A stretch of DNA of 64,000 nt, from contig NZ_QNQU01000009.1 of the NCBI RefSeq assembly GCF_003315595.1, positions 164,267 to 228,266 on the forward strand, written 5' to 3'. A program made the translations under genes and the position numbers. This DNA comes from Pedobacter miscanthi (lineage in GTDB: Bacteria > Bacteroidota > Bacteroidia > Sphingobacteriales > Sphingobacteriaceae). The notes beneath the pieces are model-generated. The model searched no databases. It was not told the origin of the DNA and saw only the letters and a list, made by a program, of their open reading frames with translations. Of this stretch, positions 42,986 through 51,853 are shown piece after piece; positions within the stretch are counted from its first letter, which is position 1, and every line of letters begins with the position of its first letter.

Positions 42986-44575
42986 TTAAAAATTAATACT
43001 GGGCATTGCCACATCGGTCCTTTTCAAGTTAAAAGTTTTTACAATTGTCACCTTTTTTGATCCGTCTTTAGGAATTACGTCAAAGCTAATCCTCACAGCT
43101 AGCTGCCAATTCCGGGGGTCTGCCGTTTTTTTATCAGGATAGCTAAAGTCTTGATAATACTGATATGATCTGTCCTTGCCAGGAAATTCAATTGGATTTA
43201 CATATACTTTATCATTTCCAACTGTTTCAAATGTTCCACCTGTTACTGTAAAAATTGCAGCTTCTGCTCCTGTGAAAGCACCTAGTGTGGGATTTAAAAC
43301 TAGTAAATCCTCATTTATATTTTCTATATCAGCAATTCTTAGAATTTCTGGATTAAATACTAAGTTATTTTTTGGAAGATTATTCTCATTAAATTTAAAT
43401 TTCCACTTTGCCGCATGCGCACCTCTAAATGTTGAAAACACATGGTAGTTTTGAGCAAGAATTTCTGGGGCATTTAAAAGATTTACAATACCCATAGTCT
43501 GATTGTACTGTGGAATCAGACCATCAGCTACCTGCGAATTGCTTTGACCGGGCAAAACTAAAAAAGAATTACTAAGGCCAGAACTGTTCGTTGCTGTTCC
43601 TTTTAATTCAATTTTTGTATCCATATTTAAACGGACTTGCTGCGAATTTGAACTACTTCCACCTACTAGTGCGCTAAAAAAACCAGACATTTTACCCGAT
43701 AACAAATTGGTTATTGCTCCACTAATGCTATTATAAAATCCTTTTTCAGCCTCAGTACCGGCCTTACCTAAGAGAGCTTGTACTCCAGATGCGCCAGCAA
43801 AAGTTAAACCTGCCTTAGTCGCAACATTTAGTATCGAGGTTATATCACCACTTGTTGGACTTGTGATCGTTCCGTTAATAGAACCAGTTTGTGTTCCATT
43901 CAGATTGAAATCTGTAATATTAACCGTTTTTGTATTCCATTGAATCCCAAATGAGGGGAATGAAGTATTCGAAATATTTGGGTCATAAGCAATTTCATAA
44001 TCCATTGCAATCCAATTTCCCATCAAATTTATCTGTTGATTATTAGTTTTTGCAAATCCACTAATTGATTCATCTGCATTAGTAATCCCTCCACTTTCAA
44101 AATTTAACATTTGTGAAGTTGAGTTACCAAATAAACTTAATCCATGAAGAATTTGCGAAGAGGCCGTTATCGTTCCTGGGGGAATGTATAAATAAAACCT
44201 TAACAGCCCCCTATATTTATTATAAAGTGCAAAGTATAATCCTCCCGGTTTAATTTGTGACGGAGATGTATTACTATCAAATGTGTCATAAACTAATTCC
44301 CAACCATCGGCTTTTTTATAATCACCAACAATATTTGCATCAATGCCACCAACACTTCCTATCCATGGCATAGGAATAACATTGGCAGGATTAGACGGCA
44401 TGTAGGTTGTCTTTTCCCAATCAAAAATAAAAGGAGGAATTACACTTAACTTATTCTTTAATGAGGGTGACTTTTCTGGGATTGAAGAATCCTCTTTTTG
44501 ACATGAAGCGAAGAGGATAGCTCCAAATAATGTCATTAGTAGATAATGCCGGATGGCTAATGTTGTTTTAAGCAT
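42986..44575 (-). CDS. Lipoprotein of unknown function inserted behind the TonB receptor gene
   Basis: From ATG 44575 the product is 529 residues; an upstream ATG at 44629 would add 18 non-signal residues. Lipobox LFGAILFASC puts the lipid-anchored Cys at about 25. The rest is Asn/Ser/Thr/Gly-rich and beta-prone, with a short helical stretch at about 270-310 (AGLTFAGASGVQALLGKAGT). I do not recognise the family. Codons are noticeably more AT-rich than in the neighbours (many AAT, ATA, TTA). It is bracketed by 36-bp direct repeats and opposite in orientation to the receptor gene, which suggests acquisition. Confidence 0.78.
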   Translation of the reverse strand: MLKTTLAIRHYLLMTLFGAILFASCQKEDSSIPEKSPSLKNKLSVIPPFIFDWEKTTYMPSNPANVIPMPWIGSVGGIDANIVGDYKKADGWELVYDTFDSNTSPSQIKPGGLYFALYNKYRGLLRFYLYIPPGTITASSQILHGLSLFGNSTSQMLNFESGGITNADESISGFAKTNNQQINLMGNWIAMDYEIAYDPNISNTSFPSFGIQWNTKTVNITDFNLNGTQTGSINGTITSPTSGDITSILNVATKAGLTFAGASGVQALLGKAGTEAEKGFYNSISGAITNLLSGKMSGFFSALVGGSSSNSQQVRLNMDTKIELKGTATNSSGLSNSFLVLPGQSNSQVADGLIPQYNQTMGIVNLLNAPEILAQNYHVFSTFRGAHAAKWKFKFNENNLPKNNLVFNPEILRIADIENINEDLLVLNPTLGAFTGAEAAIFTVTGGTFETVGNDKVYVNPIEFPGKDRSYQYYQDFSYPDKKTADPRNWQLAVRISFDVIPKDGSKKVTIVKTFNLKRTDVAMPSINF

Positions 44576-44725
44576 AGTTATATGTTTTAAGGTATATGAC
44601 AAAGATAAAATAATGCAACTATGTTGCAAATATTATTTTAGAAAACCTCATTATGGTTTTAAACAAAGCTAACTTGCTTATATATTCATAAAAAAATCAT
44701 TCGTAATTGCTCACGACCGGGTAAC

Positions 44726-44761
44726 TTCGGATTGTATATTCCTTTTACAGTGGTTAAGTAA
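44726..44761 (+). repeat. 36-bp direct repeat, copy 2 (orphan 3' end of a TonB receptor gene)
   Basis: 35/36 identical to 42784-42819, with the TAA stop in the same place, but no receptor gene in front of it. A terminator follows 22 bp later, as expected for the true end of a gene. Confidence 0.9.
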
Positions 44762-44782
44762 GACGATTAATATTTTGAAAGC

Positions 44783-44827
44783 AAAAAGCGGAGCTGATCA
44801 ATAAGATCACTCCGCTTTGTTTTTTTT
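44783..44827 (+). terminator. Intrinsic terminator behind the orphan receptor 3' end
   Basis: AAGCGGAG-C-TGATC pairs with GATCA-CTCCGCTT around loop AATAA, followed by TTTGTTTTTTTT. Confidence 0.85.
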
Positions 44828-44834
44828 AATTTTC

Positions 44835-44919
44835 CGTCATTTCGAGCGGAGTGCAACGAAGCCGAGAAATCTATCTAGGTAGATCTCTCCATTTCGCTGC
44901 GCTTCAGTCGAGATGACGA
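44835..44919. repeat. REP-like long palindrome, class A (copy 3)
   Basis: CGTCATTTCGAGCGGAGTGC at the left mirrors the GCGCTTCAGTCGAGATGACG end, with ATCTATCTAGGTAGAT at the tip. Same family as 10263-10360. Confidence 0.8.
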
Positions 44920-44952
44920 GTTTTTTTATTGAAGTTTGCTATTCAGTCCCAG

Positions 44953-46032
44953 CTACTTCTTAAAAACCTCCCTTTTGGCTCTCACATATTGATTAGGCCA
45001 TTCTGTATCATCCCCCAATACCTGTGCAGCATGCGTAGGGAAATAAGCATCACGCAACGATTCGCGGGCAATAAAAATTAAATCGGCTTTTTCCTGCTCC
45101 AAAATTTCTTCTGCCTGATGCGCCTCAACAATTACACCTACAGCACCTGTATAAATACCGATTTCGTTCCTGATTTTATCTGCAAAAGGCACCTGGTAAT
45201 TCGGTCCGGCCGGAATAAAGGCATCAGGCACATTACCACCTGATGAGGTATCGATCAAATCTACCCCACGATCTTTTAAAACCGCAGCCAATTGCAAGGA
45301 GTCATTTTCATTCCAGCCACCTTCTGTCCAGTCTGTGGCCGAAATGCGCACAAATAAGGGCAGGTTTTCAGGCCAAACCGATTGCACGGCTTCTACCACA
45401 TCAATCACCAAACGGATCCTGTTTTCGAAACTTCCGCCATAAACATCGTTGCGTTTATTACTCAGCGGACTAAAAAATTCGTGCAATAAATAACCATGTG
45501 CAGCATGTATTTCTACCACTTTATAGCCTGCATCCAAAGCGCGTTTTGCAGCTGCCCTAAAGGCAAAAACAATATCCTGTATTTCCGAAATGGTTAATTC
45601 GTGAGGCTCAACCTGTCCTTGTTTAAAAGGGACTGGAGATGGTCCAACGGGTTTCCAGCTGTTTTCGCCATCGGCAATCTGTTCGCCACCTTTCCACGGA
45701 ACTTCGCAACTGGCTTTTCGCCCTGCGTGCGCCAGCTGGATGCCAGCAATAGCTCCATTTTCATGAATAAAGGAAACAATCTGTTTCAGTTTTTCTACAT
45801 GTTCATCTTTCCAGATGCCCAGATCGGCGTAAGTAATTCTTCCATCAGCGGTAACTGCCGAAGCTTCCTGGATAATTAAACCGGCACCGCCAACCGCACG
45901 GCTTCCTAAATGCACCAAATGCCAATCGGAAGCAAAACCATCAACAGCAGAATACTGGCACATCGGAGAAATAACTATTCTATTTTTTAGTGTTACATCC
46001 TTTATCTTAAAAGGAGAAAATAATTTCGACAT
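44953..46032 (-). CDS. Old yellow enzyme family NADH:flavin oxidoreductase (YqjM/NamA-like)
   Basis: An FMN enzyme that reduces activated C=C bonds using NAD(P)H. The 359-residue product carries the thermophilic-like (YqjM) class markers: RIVISPMCQYSAVDG with the flavin-tuning Cys, IQLAHAGRKAS, EIHAAHGYLLHEFFSPLSN with substrate-binding His residues, and GGSFENRIRLVIDVV. It may form a transcription unit with the aldo/keto reductase 104 bp upstream. The natural substrate is unknown. Confidence 0.94.
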   Translation of the reverse strand: MSKLFSPFKIKDVTLKNRIVISPMCQYSAVDGFASDWHLVHLGSRAVGGAGLIIQEASAVTADGRITYADLGIWKDEHVEKLKQIVSFIHENGAIAGIQLAHAGRKASCEVPWKGGEQIADGENSWKPVGPSPVPFKQGQVEPHELTISEIQDIVFAFRAAAKRALDAGYKVVEIHAAHGYLLHEFFSPLSNKRNDVYGGSFENRIRLVIDVVEAVQSVWPENLPLFVRISATDWTEGGWNENDSLQLAAVLKDRGVDLIDTSSGGNVPDAFIPAGPNYQVPFADKIRNEIGIYTGAVGVIVEAHQAEEILEQEKADLIFIARESLRDAYFPTHAAQVLGDDTEWPNQYVRAKREVFKK

Positions 46033-46136
46033 ATTTTGTTTAGTTTAACAGCAAAGGACGTAAGTTTTTTTCGCAAAGCAATTCAAGAAATAAACCTCCG
46101 CGCTCTTTGCGCATTCCTTCTTTGCGGTTGAATATA

Positions 46137-47126
46137 TTAAAAACCTGCGTTCTTCGATTCGGTATTGATCAACTGAATTTCTTCAGCGCTTAATTTTACA
46201 TTTACGGCTTCTGCATTTTGTACAGCTTGTTTTTCATTCCTGGCACCGGCCAAGGCAATAGTAATTCCCGGGCGTTCAACCGTCCAGCGTAAAACCAGTT
46301 GAGATAAAGTAGCATTTTTCTCTTTGGCCAATGGTTCTATTTTAGCCAAAAATGCATTTGTTTTTTCGATACTTTCAGGAGTAAAAAATTTGTTTCCCTG
46401 GCGGTGATCGCCTTCTTCAAACTGATGACCAGGTTTCAATTTCCCCGTTAATAAACCACGTTCCATCGGGCTGTAAGCCAATACAGATTTATTTTTTTCG
46501 ATGCAAAAAGGAACAATTTCTTCTTCTACTCCACGGTTTACCATACTAAAAGAAATCTGATTAGAGATGATTTCCAGAGTTTGGTCAGCTTCTTTTAATT
46601 GCGCTACATTATAATTGCAAACTCCGGCATAACGCACTTTGCCCTGCTCGATTAATTTGCTTACTGCTTCGAAAGTTTCGCTGATTGGCGTGGTTACATC
46701 TGGCCAGTGGATCTGATAAAGATCAATATAATCGGTTCCCAAACGTTTTAAAGATTGCTCGCATTCGTAAATTACACTCTCTTTTCCGGCATATTTATAA
46801 ATATCAATTTCCTTTCCATCGTTGTTTTTACTCTTAAAGCCAAAATCGCCTTTGGCCAGGTCCCAACGCATGCCAAATTTGGTTACCAACTGTAACTTAT
46901 CGCGGGAAATACCTTTTATGGCATCGCCCACAATTTCTTCACTATCACCCTGACCATAAATAGGTGCTGTATCAATTGAAGTAACCCCTAAATCGTATCC
47001 TGCTTTAATTGCGTTTATTGCATCGTTTCTATCCGTACTTCCCCACATCCAGCCGCCGGCTGCCCAGGCACCAAAAGTGATTACCGAAAGTTCTAAATCT
47101 GAGTTGCCAATTTTTCTGTATTCCAT
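46137..47126 (-). CDS. Aldo/keto reductase
   Basis: The 329-residue NADPH-dependent (alpha/beta)8 oxidoreductase keeps the catalytic tetrad: Asp and Tyr in SIDTAPIYGQGDSE, Lys in LQLVTKFGM, His in DLYQIHWPD. The C-terminal cofactor part has IALAGARNEKQAVQN. It resembles the YdhF/general stress AKR group. Substrate unknown. Only 3 bp separate it from the DoxX gene upstream, so they are cotranscribed. Confidence 0.93.
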   Translation of the reverse strand: MEYRKIGNSDLELSVITFGAWAAGGWMWGSTDRNDAINAIKAGYDLGVTSIDTAPIYGQGDSEEIVGDAIKGISRDKLQLVTKFGMRWDLAKGDFGFKSKNNDGKEIDIYKYAGKESVIYECEQSLKRLGTDYIDLYQIHWPDVTTPISETFEAVSKLIEQGKVRYAGVCNYNVAQLKEADQTLEIISNQISFSMVNRGVEEEIVPFCIEKNKSVLAYSPMERGLLTGKLKPGHQFEEGDHRQGNKFFTPESIEKTNAFLAKIEPLAKEKNATLSQLVLRWTVERPGITIALAGARNEKQAVQNAEAVNVKLSAEEIQLINTESKNAGF

Positions 47127-47129
47127 AAA

Positions 47130-47525
47130 TTATTTTTTAATGAGTTTATCAACCGCATAACTGTTATGCGGCAGGTAAGCAAGTAAAACCGATAAAAATG
47201 CTACATGGATGAGCTGAGAAGGTAACGCCTCCCAATTCTCAATTAACGTTGTTCCGAAAATCAACATCAGGGAAATTAAGCCGGCAAACAATAAGCCCTG
47301 CCTGGTAAACAAACCCAGAATAATCATTAAGCCTGCTATAAACTCGGCAAAGGGCAAAATGTAGCTAAACGGGATGACCAGTGCATCAGGTAGCAAAGAT
47401 TTAGAAAATTGTCCGGCCATCCAGTTGCTAAAACCTGCAAGCTTTGGTAAGCGTACCAGGCCATGTCCGAAAAAACTTAAACCAACAGCCAGGCGGCTAA
47501 GTAAATATGCCCATTTTGTATCCAT
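47130..47525 (-). CDS. DoxX family membrane protein
   Basis: A 131-residue protein with four membrane segments (about 5-22, 45-70, 75-92, 100-118) and the DoxX-type start LLSRLAVGLSFFGHGLVRLPK. DoxX-like proteins are linked to quinol oxidases or thiol stress, with no firm role. It heads the operon with the aldo/keto reductase and perhaps the old yellow enzyme: three redox-related genes in a row. Confidence 0.88.
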   Translation of the reverse strand: MDTKWAYLLSRLAVGLSFFGHGLVRLPKLAGFSNWMAGQFSKSLLPDALVIPFSYILPFAEFIAGLMIILGLFTRQGLLFAGLISLMLIFGTTLIENWEALPSQLIHVAFLSVLLAYLPHNSYAVDKLIKK

Positions 47526-47777
47526 ATATTATCGATGTACTACAAACATACAATCTCTGTATTAAGGATGTTTTAATGCAACAATTATTAAACGGATATT
47601 TTACCGTTCCGTGGCGGAGCCGGGCGCTTAGCGGATGGCGTGAGGCGGATGGCGATGGGAGTTTGGAGTGAAAACGTTAACCGCTAACTACCACCCGCAA
47701 AAACTTTTTTCACCAAAAATTTGGAGATGAACAAACAACATCATACTTTAGTGTATTATTTAACTAATACAGTAGAT

Positions 47778-48605
47778 ATGATCAACATTAACAATCTTAA
47801 TTTTGGCTATAGTAAACACAGGCCATTATTCAAAAATATGAGCATGCGCTTAAGCAACGGCCATATTTACGGTTTGCTCGGGAAAAACGGTGCCGGCAAA
47901 TCAACCTTATTAAAAAATCTCGCCGGTTTGGTTTATGCGCAGAGCGGAACTTTAGATGTAATGGGTTACGACCCTGCCAAGCGACAGCCAGCGCTTTTGG
48001 AACAGATTTGTTTTATACCCGAGGAGTTTTACTTACCGTCGGTTAAAATAGATGCCTATATAAAAGCCAATGCGCCATTTTATAAAAACTTCGACCATAA
48101 TTATTTCACCGATCTGATCAAAGAACTTGATATTCCGGTTGAGCAGAAACTCATCAATATGAGTTATGGACAGAAGAAAAAAGTAATCATCGCATTCGGA
48201 CTGGCCACACAGGCGAAACTGGTAATTATGGATGAACCTACCAATGGTTTGGATATTCCATCTAAAGCACAGTTCAGGAAAATTATGGCTTCGGCCATGA
48301 CAGATGAGCGCTGTATTATCATTTCTACTCACCAGGTGCGTGACCTGGATAACCTGATCGATACGGTAATCATGCTTGATGAAAATGATATTGCCCTTAA
48401 AGCCACGGTAGAAGGAATTACGGCAAAATTAACTTTTAAAAAGGTAAAGGAGATCGACGACAGCATTATTTACGCAGAGCCTTCACTTTCGGGTTATAAT
48501 GCCGTAATGCCAAATTACCACCATGAAGAAAGCAAACTGGATATGGAACTCCTTTTCAATGCCATACTTGCAGAAAAAATCAAATTTAAACCTCTATTCA
48601 GTTAA
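47778..48605 (+). CDS. ABC transporter ATP-binding protein
   Basis: A 275-residue ATPase from ATG 47778 (MININNLNFGYSKHRPLF). In-frame starts at 47727 (ATG) and 47721 (TTG) would add a non-homologous HHTLVYY stretch. Walker A is GLLGKNGAGKST, the signature MSYGQKKKV, Walker B LVIMDEPTNGLD and the switch ISTHQ. The last 70 residues are a divergent tail. It opens a four-gene operon with a permease, a GntR regulator and a DUF2807-like protein; this layout resembles YtrA-type, cell-wall-antibiotic-responsive transporters. Confidence 0.9.
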   Translation: MININNLNFGYSKHRPLFKNMSMRLSNGHIYGLLGKNGAGKSTLLKNLAGLVYAQSGTLDVMGYDPAKRQPALLEQICFIPEEFYLPSVKIDAYIKANAPFYKNFDHNYFTDLIKELDIPVEQKLINMSYGQKKKVIIAFGLATQAKLVIMDEPTNGLDIPSKAQFRKIMASAMTDERCIIISTHQVRDLDNLIDTVIMLDENDIALKATVEGITAKLTFKKVKEIDDSIIYAEPSLSGYNAVMPNYHHEESKLDMELLFNAILAEKIKFKPLFS

Positions 48606-48608
48606 GCG

Positions 48609-49412
48609 ATGAACAACACATTTAATATCAATCGATTTGGCTTATTGCTTAAAAGACAATGGTTAGATTTTGGAAAAATTTATTTAATTAGCCTTGTGGT
48701 ACTGCTAGGAATTGTAGTGGGTTTTTATGGCTACAATATCCCTTCGCCACTAAAAGACAATAATTTTGATTACGATGGTAATCTTGATATGCGTTTCCGT
48801 TACCCTCTTTTCCTGATCCTGGGATTTGTTTTTATCAGTATTGTAGCCAGCAGCTATTTTAACATCCTCGGACAAAAATCGAGGGCCATTTTAGAACTGA
48901 TGACACCTGCTTCGACTTTCGAAAAATTTGTTGCGGGCGTAACCTACACTGCCATAATAAGTCTTTTCAGCTACTTATTGATTTTCTATCTAACAGATCT
49001 GGCTTTTGTAAAATATCTCAACAGTCATCTCAATGCTTTTAATCATCCGGGTATCAGGCAAGCCGAATCCATTACCAAAGAAGTATTTAATGATGAGGGC
49101 TACAGAAAATATTGCAGTTACTTTTTTGCTTTTCCATTCCTTGTTACCAGTATATTCCTTTTAGGTTCGATTTATTTTAACCGTTTCCATTACATTAAAA
49201 CAGCATTATCCTTAATGATTTTTATCGGACTGGCATCTTACCTGGTAGTTAAATTTTCGATGTGGATAATGGAAGGCAAGGTTCCTTACCACCATAATTA
49301 TAGAAACGATGATAAGGATTGGATTTTGCTGGCACTTTTACTGATAACAAGCATCATCACCATCATCATCTGGGCGATTACCTACATCCGCCTCAAAGAA
49401 AAAGAAGTTTAA
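48609..49412 (+). CDS. ABC transporter permease-like membrane protein
   Basis: The 267-residue product has six hydrophobic segments (about 22-40, 62-82, 108-130, 165-187, 194-213, 236-258). No recognised motif, but position 3 bp after an ABC ATPase gene and topology support a permease. The GntR gene follows after 17 bp. Substrate unknown. Confidence 0.8.
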   Translation: MNNTFNINRFGLLLKRQWLDFGKIYLISLVVLLGIVVGFYGYNIPSPLKDNNFDYDGNLDMRFRYPLFLILGFVFISIVASSYFNILGQKSRAILELMTPASTFEKFVAGVTYTAIISLFSYLLIFYLTDLAFVKYLNSHLNAFNHPGIRQAESITKEVFNDEGYRKYCSYFFAFPFLVTSIFLLGSIYFNRFHYIKTALSLMIFIGLASYLVVKFSMWIMEGKVPYHHNYRNDDKDWILLALLLITSIITIIIWAITYIRLKEKEV

Positions 49413-49429
49413 TTTTAAAAGGTATAGAT

Positions 49430-49804
49430 ATGGAATTCAGAGATAATAAGGCGATATACCTTCAGATTGCAGAATACGTTTGCGAACATATTTTGCTCGG
49501 AAAATGGAAAGCCGAAGAAAAAGTACCCTCGGTTAGGGAATTAGCTGTTGAGCTTGAGGTAAATCCCAATACTGTAATGCGGACTTATGAATTGCTGCAG
49601 AATAAAAATATCATCAATAATAAAAGAGGGATTGGTTTTTTTATTACCGACGATGCTATTGAGCATGTAAAAAGTTATAGAAAGGTACTATTTATGGAAG
49701 ATGAACTTCCGGTGGTATTCAGGAATATTTATTTATTGAATATCGGCTTTGATGAATTAGAGGGCAAATACAAAACATTTGTAAAAGAAAATTTTAACGC
49801 TTAA
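49430..49804 (+). CDS. GntR family regulator, YtrA type
   Basis: A 124-residue regulator. Residues 1-70 form the winged helix (AIYLQIAEYVCEHILLGKW, KVPSVRELAVELEVNPNTVM), followed by the short YtrA-type tail of about 50 residues with no large effector domain. The frame opens earlier at 49319, but that part overlaps the permease gene in another frame and contains a chance His run, so I use ATG 49430. It probably represses its own ABC operon. Confidence 0.92.
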   Translation: MEFRDNKAIYLQIAEYVCEHILLGKWKAEEKVPSVRELAVELEVNPNTVMRTYELLQNKNIINNKRGIGFFITDDAIEHVKSYRKVLFMEDELPVVFRNIYLLNIGFDELEGKYKTFVKENFNA

Positions 49805-49808
49805 GAAG

Positions 49809-50660
49809 ATGAAAACAAGTAATAAATTATTAATCAGCCTCGCAATACTACTAATCGCTATACCGATTATAGTTGTGGCCATAAATGCAAAGGTAAACTA
49901 CAAGGAAAGAGGGATTGAAGATTCTTATTTTGGGACACAAATAATCAATAATGAAACTTTCGAGCAGAAATCAACTGGCAGAACAAGTATTCCTATTCAA
50001 AGGGCTTTTAAAGCTATTCAATTCAAAGACGCCAAACATTTTAGCGTGCAACTATATGTAAAACAGGATAGCAAATACGGTATTAAAATTCAGGACAAAT
50101 TTAAAAATGATTTAAAGTATGAGGTAGATGCGAATGGTATACTCCAGCTTTCGGTTAAAAATTTTACGGAAGATAACGGCATTGAAAAAATGGTTATTGT
50201 GATTTACTGTCCGGTTATTAACGAGGTTTCCGTTTCAAATTCGAACATTCTCGAATTTAGTGCCCATGCTGATTCTATAAAACTGAACGTTGACCGCAGT
50301 GAAAGTTTATTTTTATCAGGCGATATCACCAATAACGATTCTCAGGGGAAAGTAATCAGCGTAATTAACCCAACTAAAATAGGAAAACTTTATCTTAACC
50401 TGAATAAAACCAAGTTTAGTGGTTTCACCAATGCATTTAAAAACCTGTATATTGTTGCAGATAAATCAGAAATAGAAATCGGGAACATGGATGAGAACGA
50501 ACAAAAACCTTTCCCTTTTGATAACCTGAGCATTAAAACAACAGATACATCGAGTGTTAAACTGCAAAATGTTAATTTAAAAAGCTTTTCTGCTGATTTT
50601 TCAGACGCCACCACCTTACAAATACCAACACCTTTACTTAAACAACTTTTTAAAAAATAA
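49809..50660 (+). CDS. DUF2807-like (GIN-domain) membrane-anchored protein
   Basis: The 283-residue product has one N-terminal membrane segment (LLISLAILLIAIPIIVVAI). The rest is repeated short beta strands with the FSVQLYVKQDSKYGIKI and VSVSNSNILEFSAHADSIKL pattern of DUF2807/GIN beta-helix domains; the family assignment is by pattern only. It follows the GntR gene with a 4-bp gap and is followed by a terminator, so it closes the ABC/GntR operon. Function unknown. Confidence 0.72.
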   Translation: MKTSNKLLISLAILLIAIPIIVVAINAKVNYKERGIEDSYFGTQIINNETFEQKSTGRTSIPIQRAFKAIQFKDAKHFSVQLYVKQDSKYGIKIQDKFKNDLKYEVDANGILQLSVKNFTEDNGIEKMVIVIYCPVINEVSVSNSNILEFSAHADSIKLNVDRSESLFLSGDITNNDSQGKVISVINPTKIGKLYLNLNKTKFSGFTNAFKNLYIVADKSEIEIGNMDENEQKPFPFDNLSIKTTDTSSVKLQNVNLKSFSADFSDATTLQIPTPLLKQLFKK

Positions 50661-50664
50661 TTTT

Positions 50665-50697
50665 AATCCCGATAAGTTCATCTTACCGGGATTTTTT
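50665..50697 (+). terminator. Intrinsic terminator of the ABC/GntR operon
   Basis: AATCCCGATAAG (50665-50676) pairs with CTTACCGGGATT (50682-50693) with one mismatch, then a T run. Confidence 0.88.
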
Positions 50698-50822
50698 ATT
50701 CCAAAATGAATTTACTAGCACCTTTTATCAGGTTTTGTAAAAAGGGCATGATTTTTAAGCTAACTAATTGGCAAAAGTTTAACTTGTGCCGATTAGTTTT
50801 TTAGTTTACATCATACCCATCA

Positions 50823-51809
50823 ATGAAAAGATACTTCCTTTTACTTGCGCTTAGCTTATTTTCCCTTAGTAACTTACAGGCACAAAAAATAGATACCCTA
50901 TCTATCACACTGGATAACGTGAAATACCCATATCCGGTTAAATATTTTCCGATTAATACTGAAGGTCAGGATATAAAAATGGCCTATATGGATGTTGCAC
51001 CTACGGCCAATGCAAATGGTAAAACAGCAATACTTTTCCACGGAAAAAATTTTGGCGGTTATTATTGGGGCAACGTAATTAAAGCATTAACCAATATCGG
51101 TTACCGGGTTATTGTTCCTGACCAGATTGGTTTTGGTAAATCATCAAAAGCATTTATCCACTATAGTTTCCACCAGATGGCCGCCTGGAATAAAAAGCTG
51201 TTGGATACACTGGGCGTTCAAAAAACAGTAGTTTTAGGTCATAGCATGGGTGGCATGCTCGCTACCCGCTTTGCTTTAATGTATCCGGAAACAACAGAAA
51301 AATTATTGCTGGAAAATCCGATCGGGCTGGAAGATTATAAAACTTTTATTCCTTACACTACTACTGCTCAACAGTACCAAACTGAGCTTAAAACCACAGT
51401 AGAAAGCGTAAGGAAATACTATCAGGGTTCGTATTTTACCTATTGGAAACCAGAATATGAATACCTGGTAAATATTGCCGGTGGGGTAACTTATAGTGCC
51501 GATTATCCGCGCTGGGCCAAAGTTGCAGCACTAACGTATACCATGATTTATGAACAACCTGTGGTGTATGAATTTCAGAATTTAAAGGTGCCGACTGTTT
51601 TATTTATCGGCAAAGAAGATAAAACCATTGTGGGTAAAGGTTTGCTCACGCCAGATCAGCAGGCTTTACACGGCCAATACAAACTTTTAGGGAAGCAAAC
51701 CGCGGCCAAAATTATAGGCGCTAAAATTATCGAATTTGATGCCTGCGGACATATTCCCCATATCGAAATCCCGACAGAATTTTTGGTGGCCTTAACGGGT
51801 AGTTTGTAG
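50823..51809 (+). CDS. Exported alpha/beta hydrolase
   Basis: The 328-residue product has a signal peptide (FLLLALSLFSLSNLQA, cleavage near 20). The alpha/beta-hydrolase core has ILFHGKNFGGYYW (oxyanion HG), VVLGHSMGGMLATR (nucleophile Ser) and ACGHIPHIE (catalytic His); the Asp is probably in GKEDKTIVG. It is periplasmic or secreted; the ester or amide substrate cannot be deduced. It is transcribed alone and convergent with the DUF6263 gene. Confidence 0.92.
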   Translation: MKRYFLLLALSLFSLSNLQAQKIDTLSITLDNVKYPYPVKYFPINTEGQDIKMAYMDVAPTANANGKTAILFHGKNFGGYYWGNVIKALTNIGYRVIVPDQIGFGKSSKAFIHYSFHQMAAWNKKLLDTLGVQKTVVLGHSMGGMLATRFALMYPETTEKLLLENPIGLEDYKTFIPYTTTAQQYQTELKTTVESVRKYYQGSYFTYWKPEYEYLVNIAGGVTYSADYPRWAKVAALTYTMIYEQPVVYEFQNLKVPTVLFIGKEDKTIVGKGLLTPDQQALHGQYKLLGKQTAAKIIGAKIIEFDACGHIPHIEIPTEFLVALTGSL

Positions 51810-51820
51810 TTTTGTTAAAA

Positions 51821-51853
51821 AGATCTTATAGGTTTTAAAAACCTATAAGGTCT
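51821..51853. repeat. 33-nt palindrome (ACCTTATAGGTTTT class), likely bidirectional terminator
   Basis: Arms of 16 nt match at 15 positions around one central base, the same design as 7921-7953. It lies between convergent genes and overlaps the last codon of the DUF6263 gene. Confidence 0.78.

Larger units (their letters stand above)
44630..44952. other. 323-bp spacer with repeat copy, terminator and REP element
   Basis: AT-rich DNA (44630-44710), then the second 36-bp repeat, a strong terminator and a class A palindrome before the old yellow enzyme stop codon. No gene is visible. Confidence 0.7.

Noticed and set aside
42820..44725. Insertion sequence or integron between the 36-bp repeats
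   Set aside because: No transposase, integrase or terminal inverted repeats are visible inside; only the lipoprotein gene is present.
49319..49429. Frame with six consecutive His codons in front of the GntR gene
   Set aside because: It overlaps the permease gene in another frame; the His run comes from ATCATCACC-type codons of that gene.
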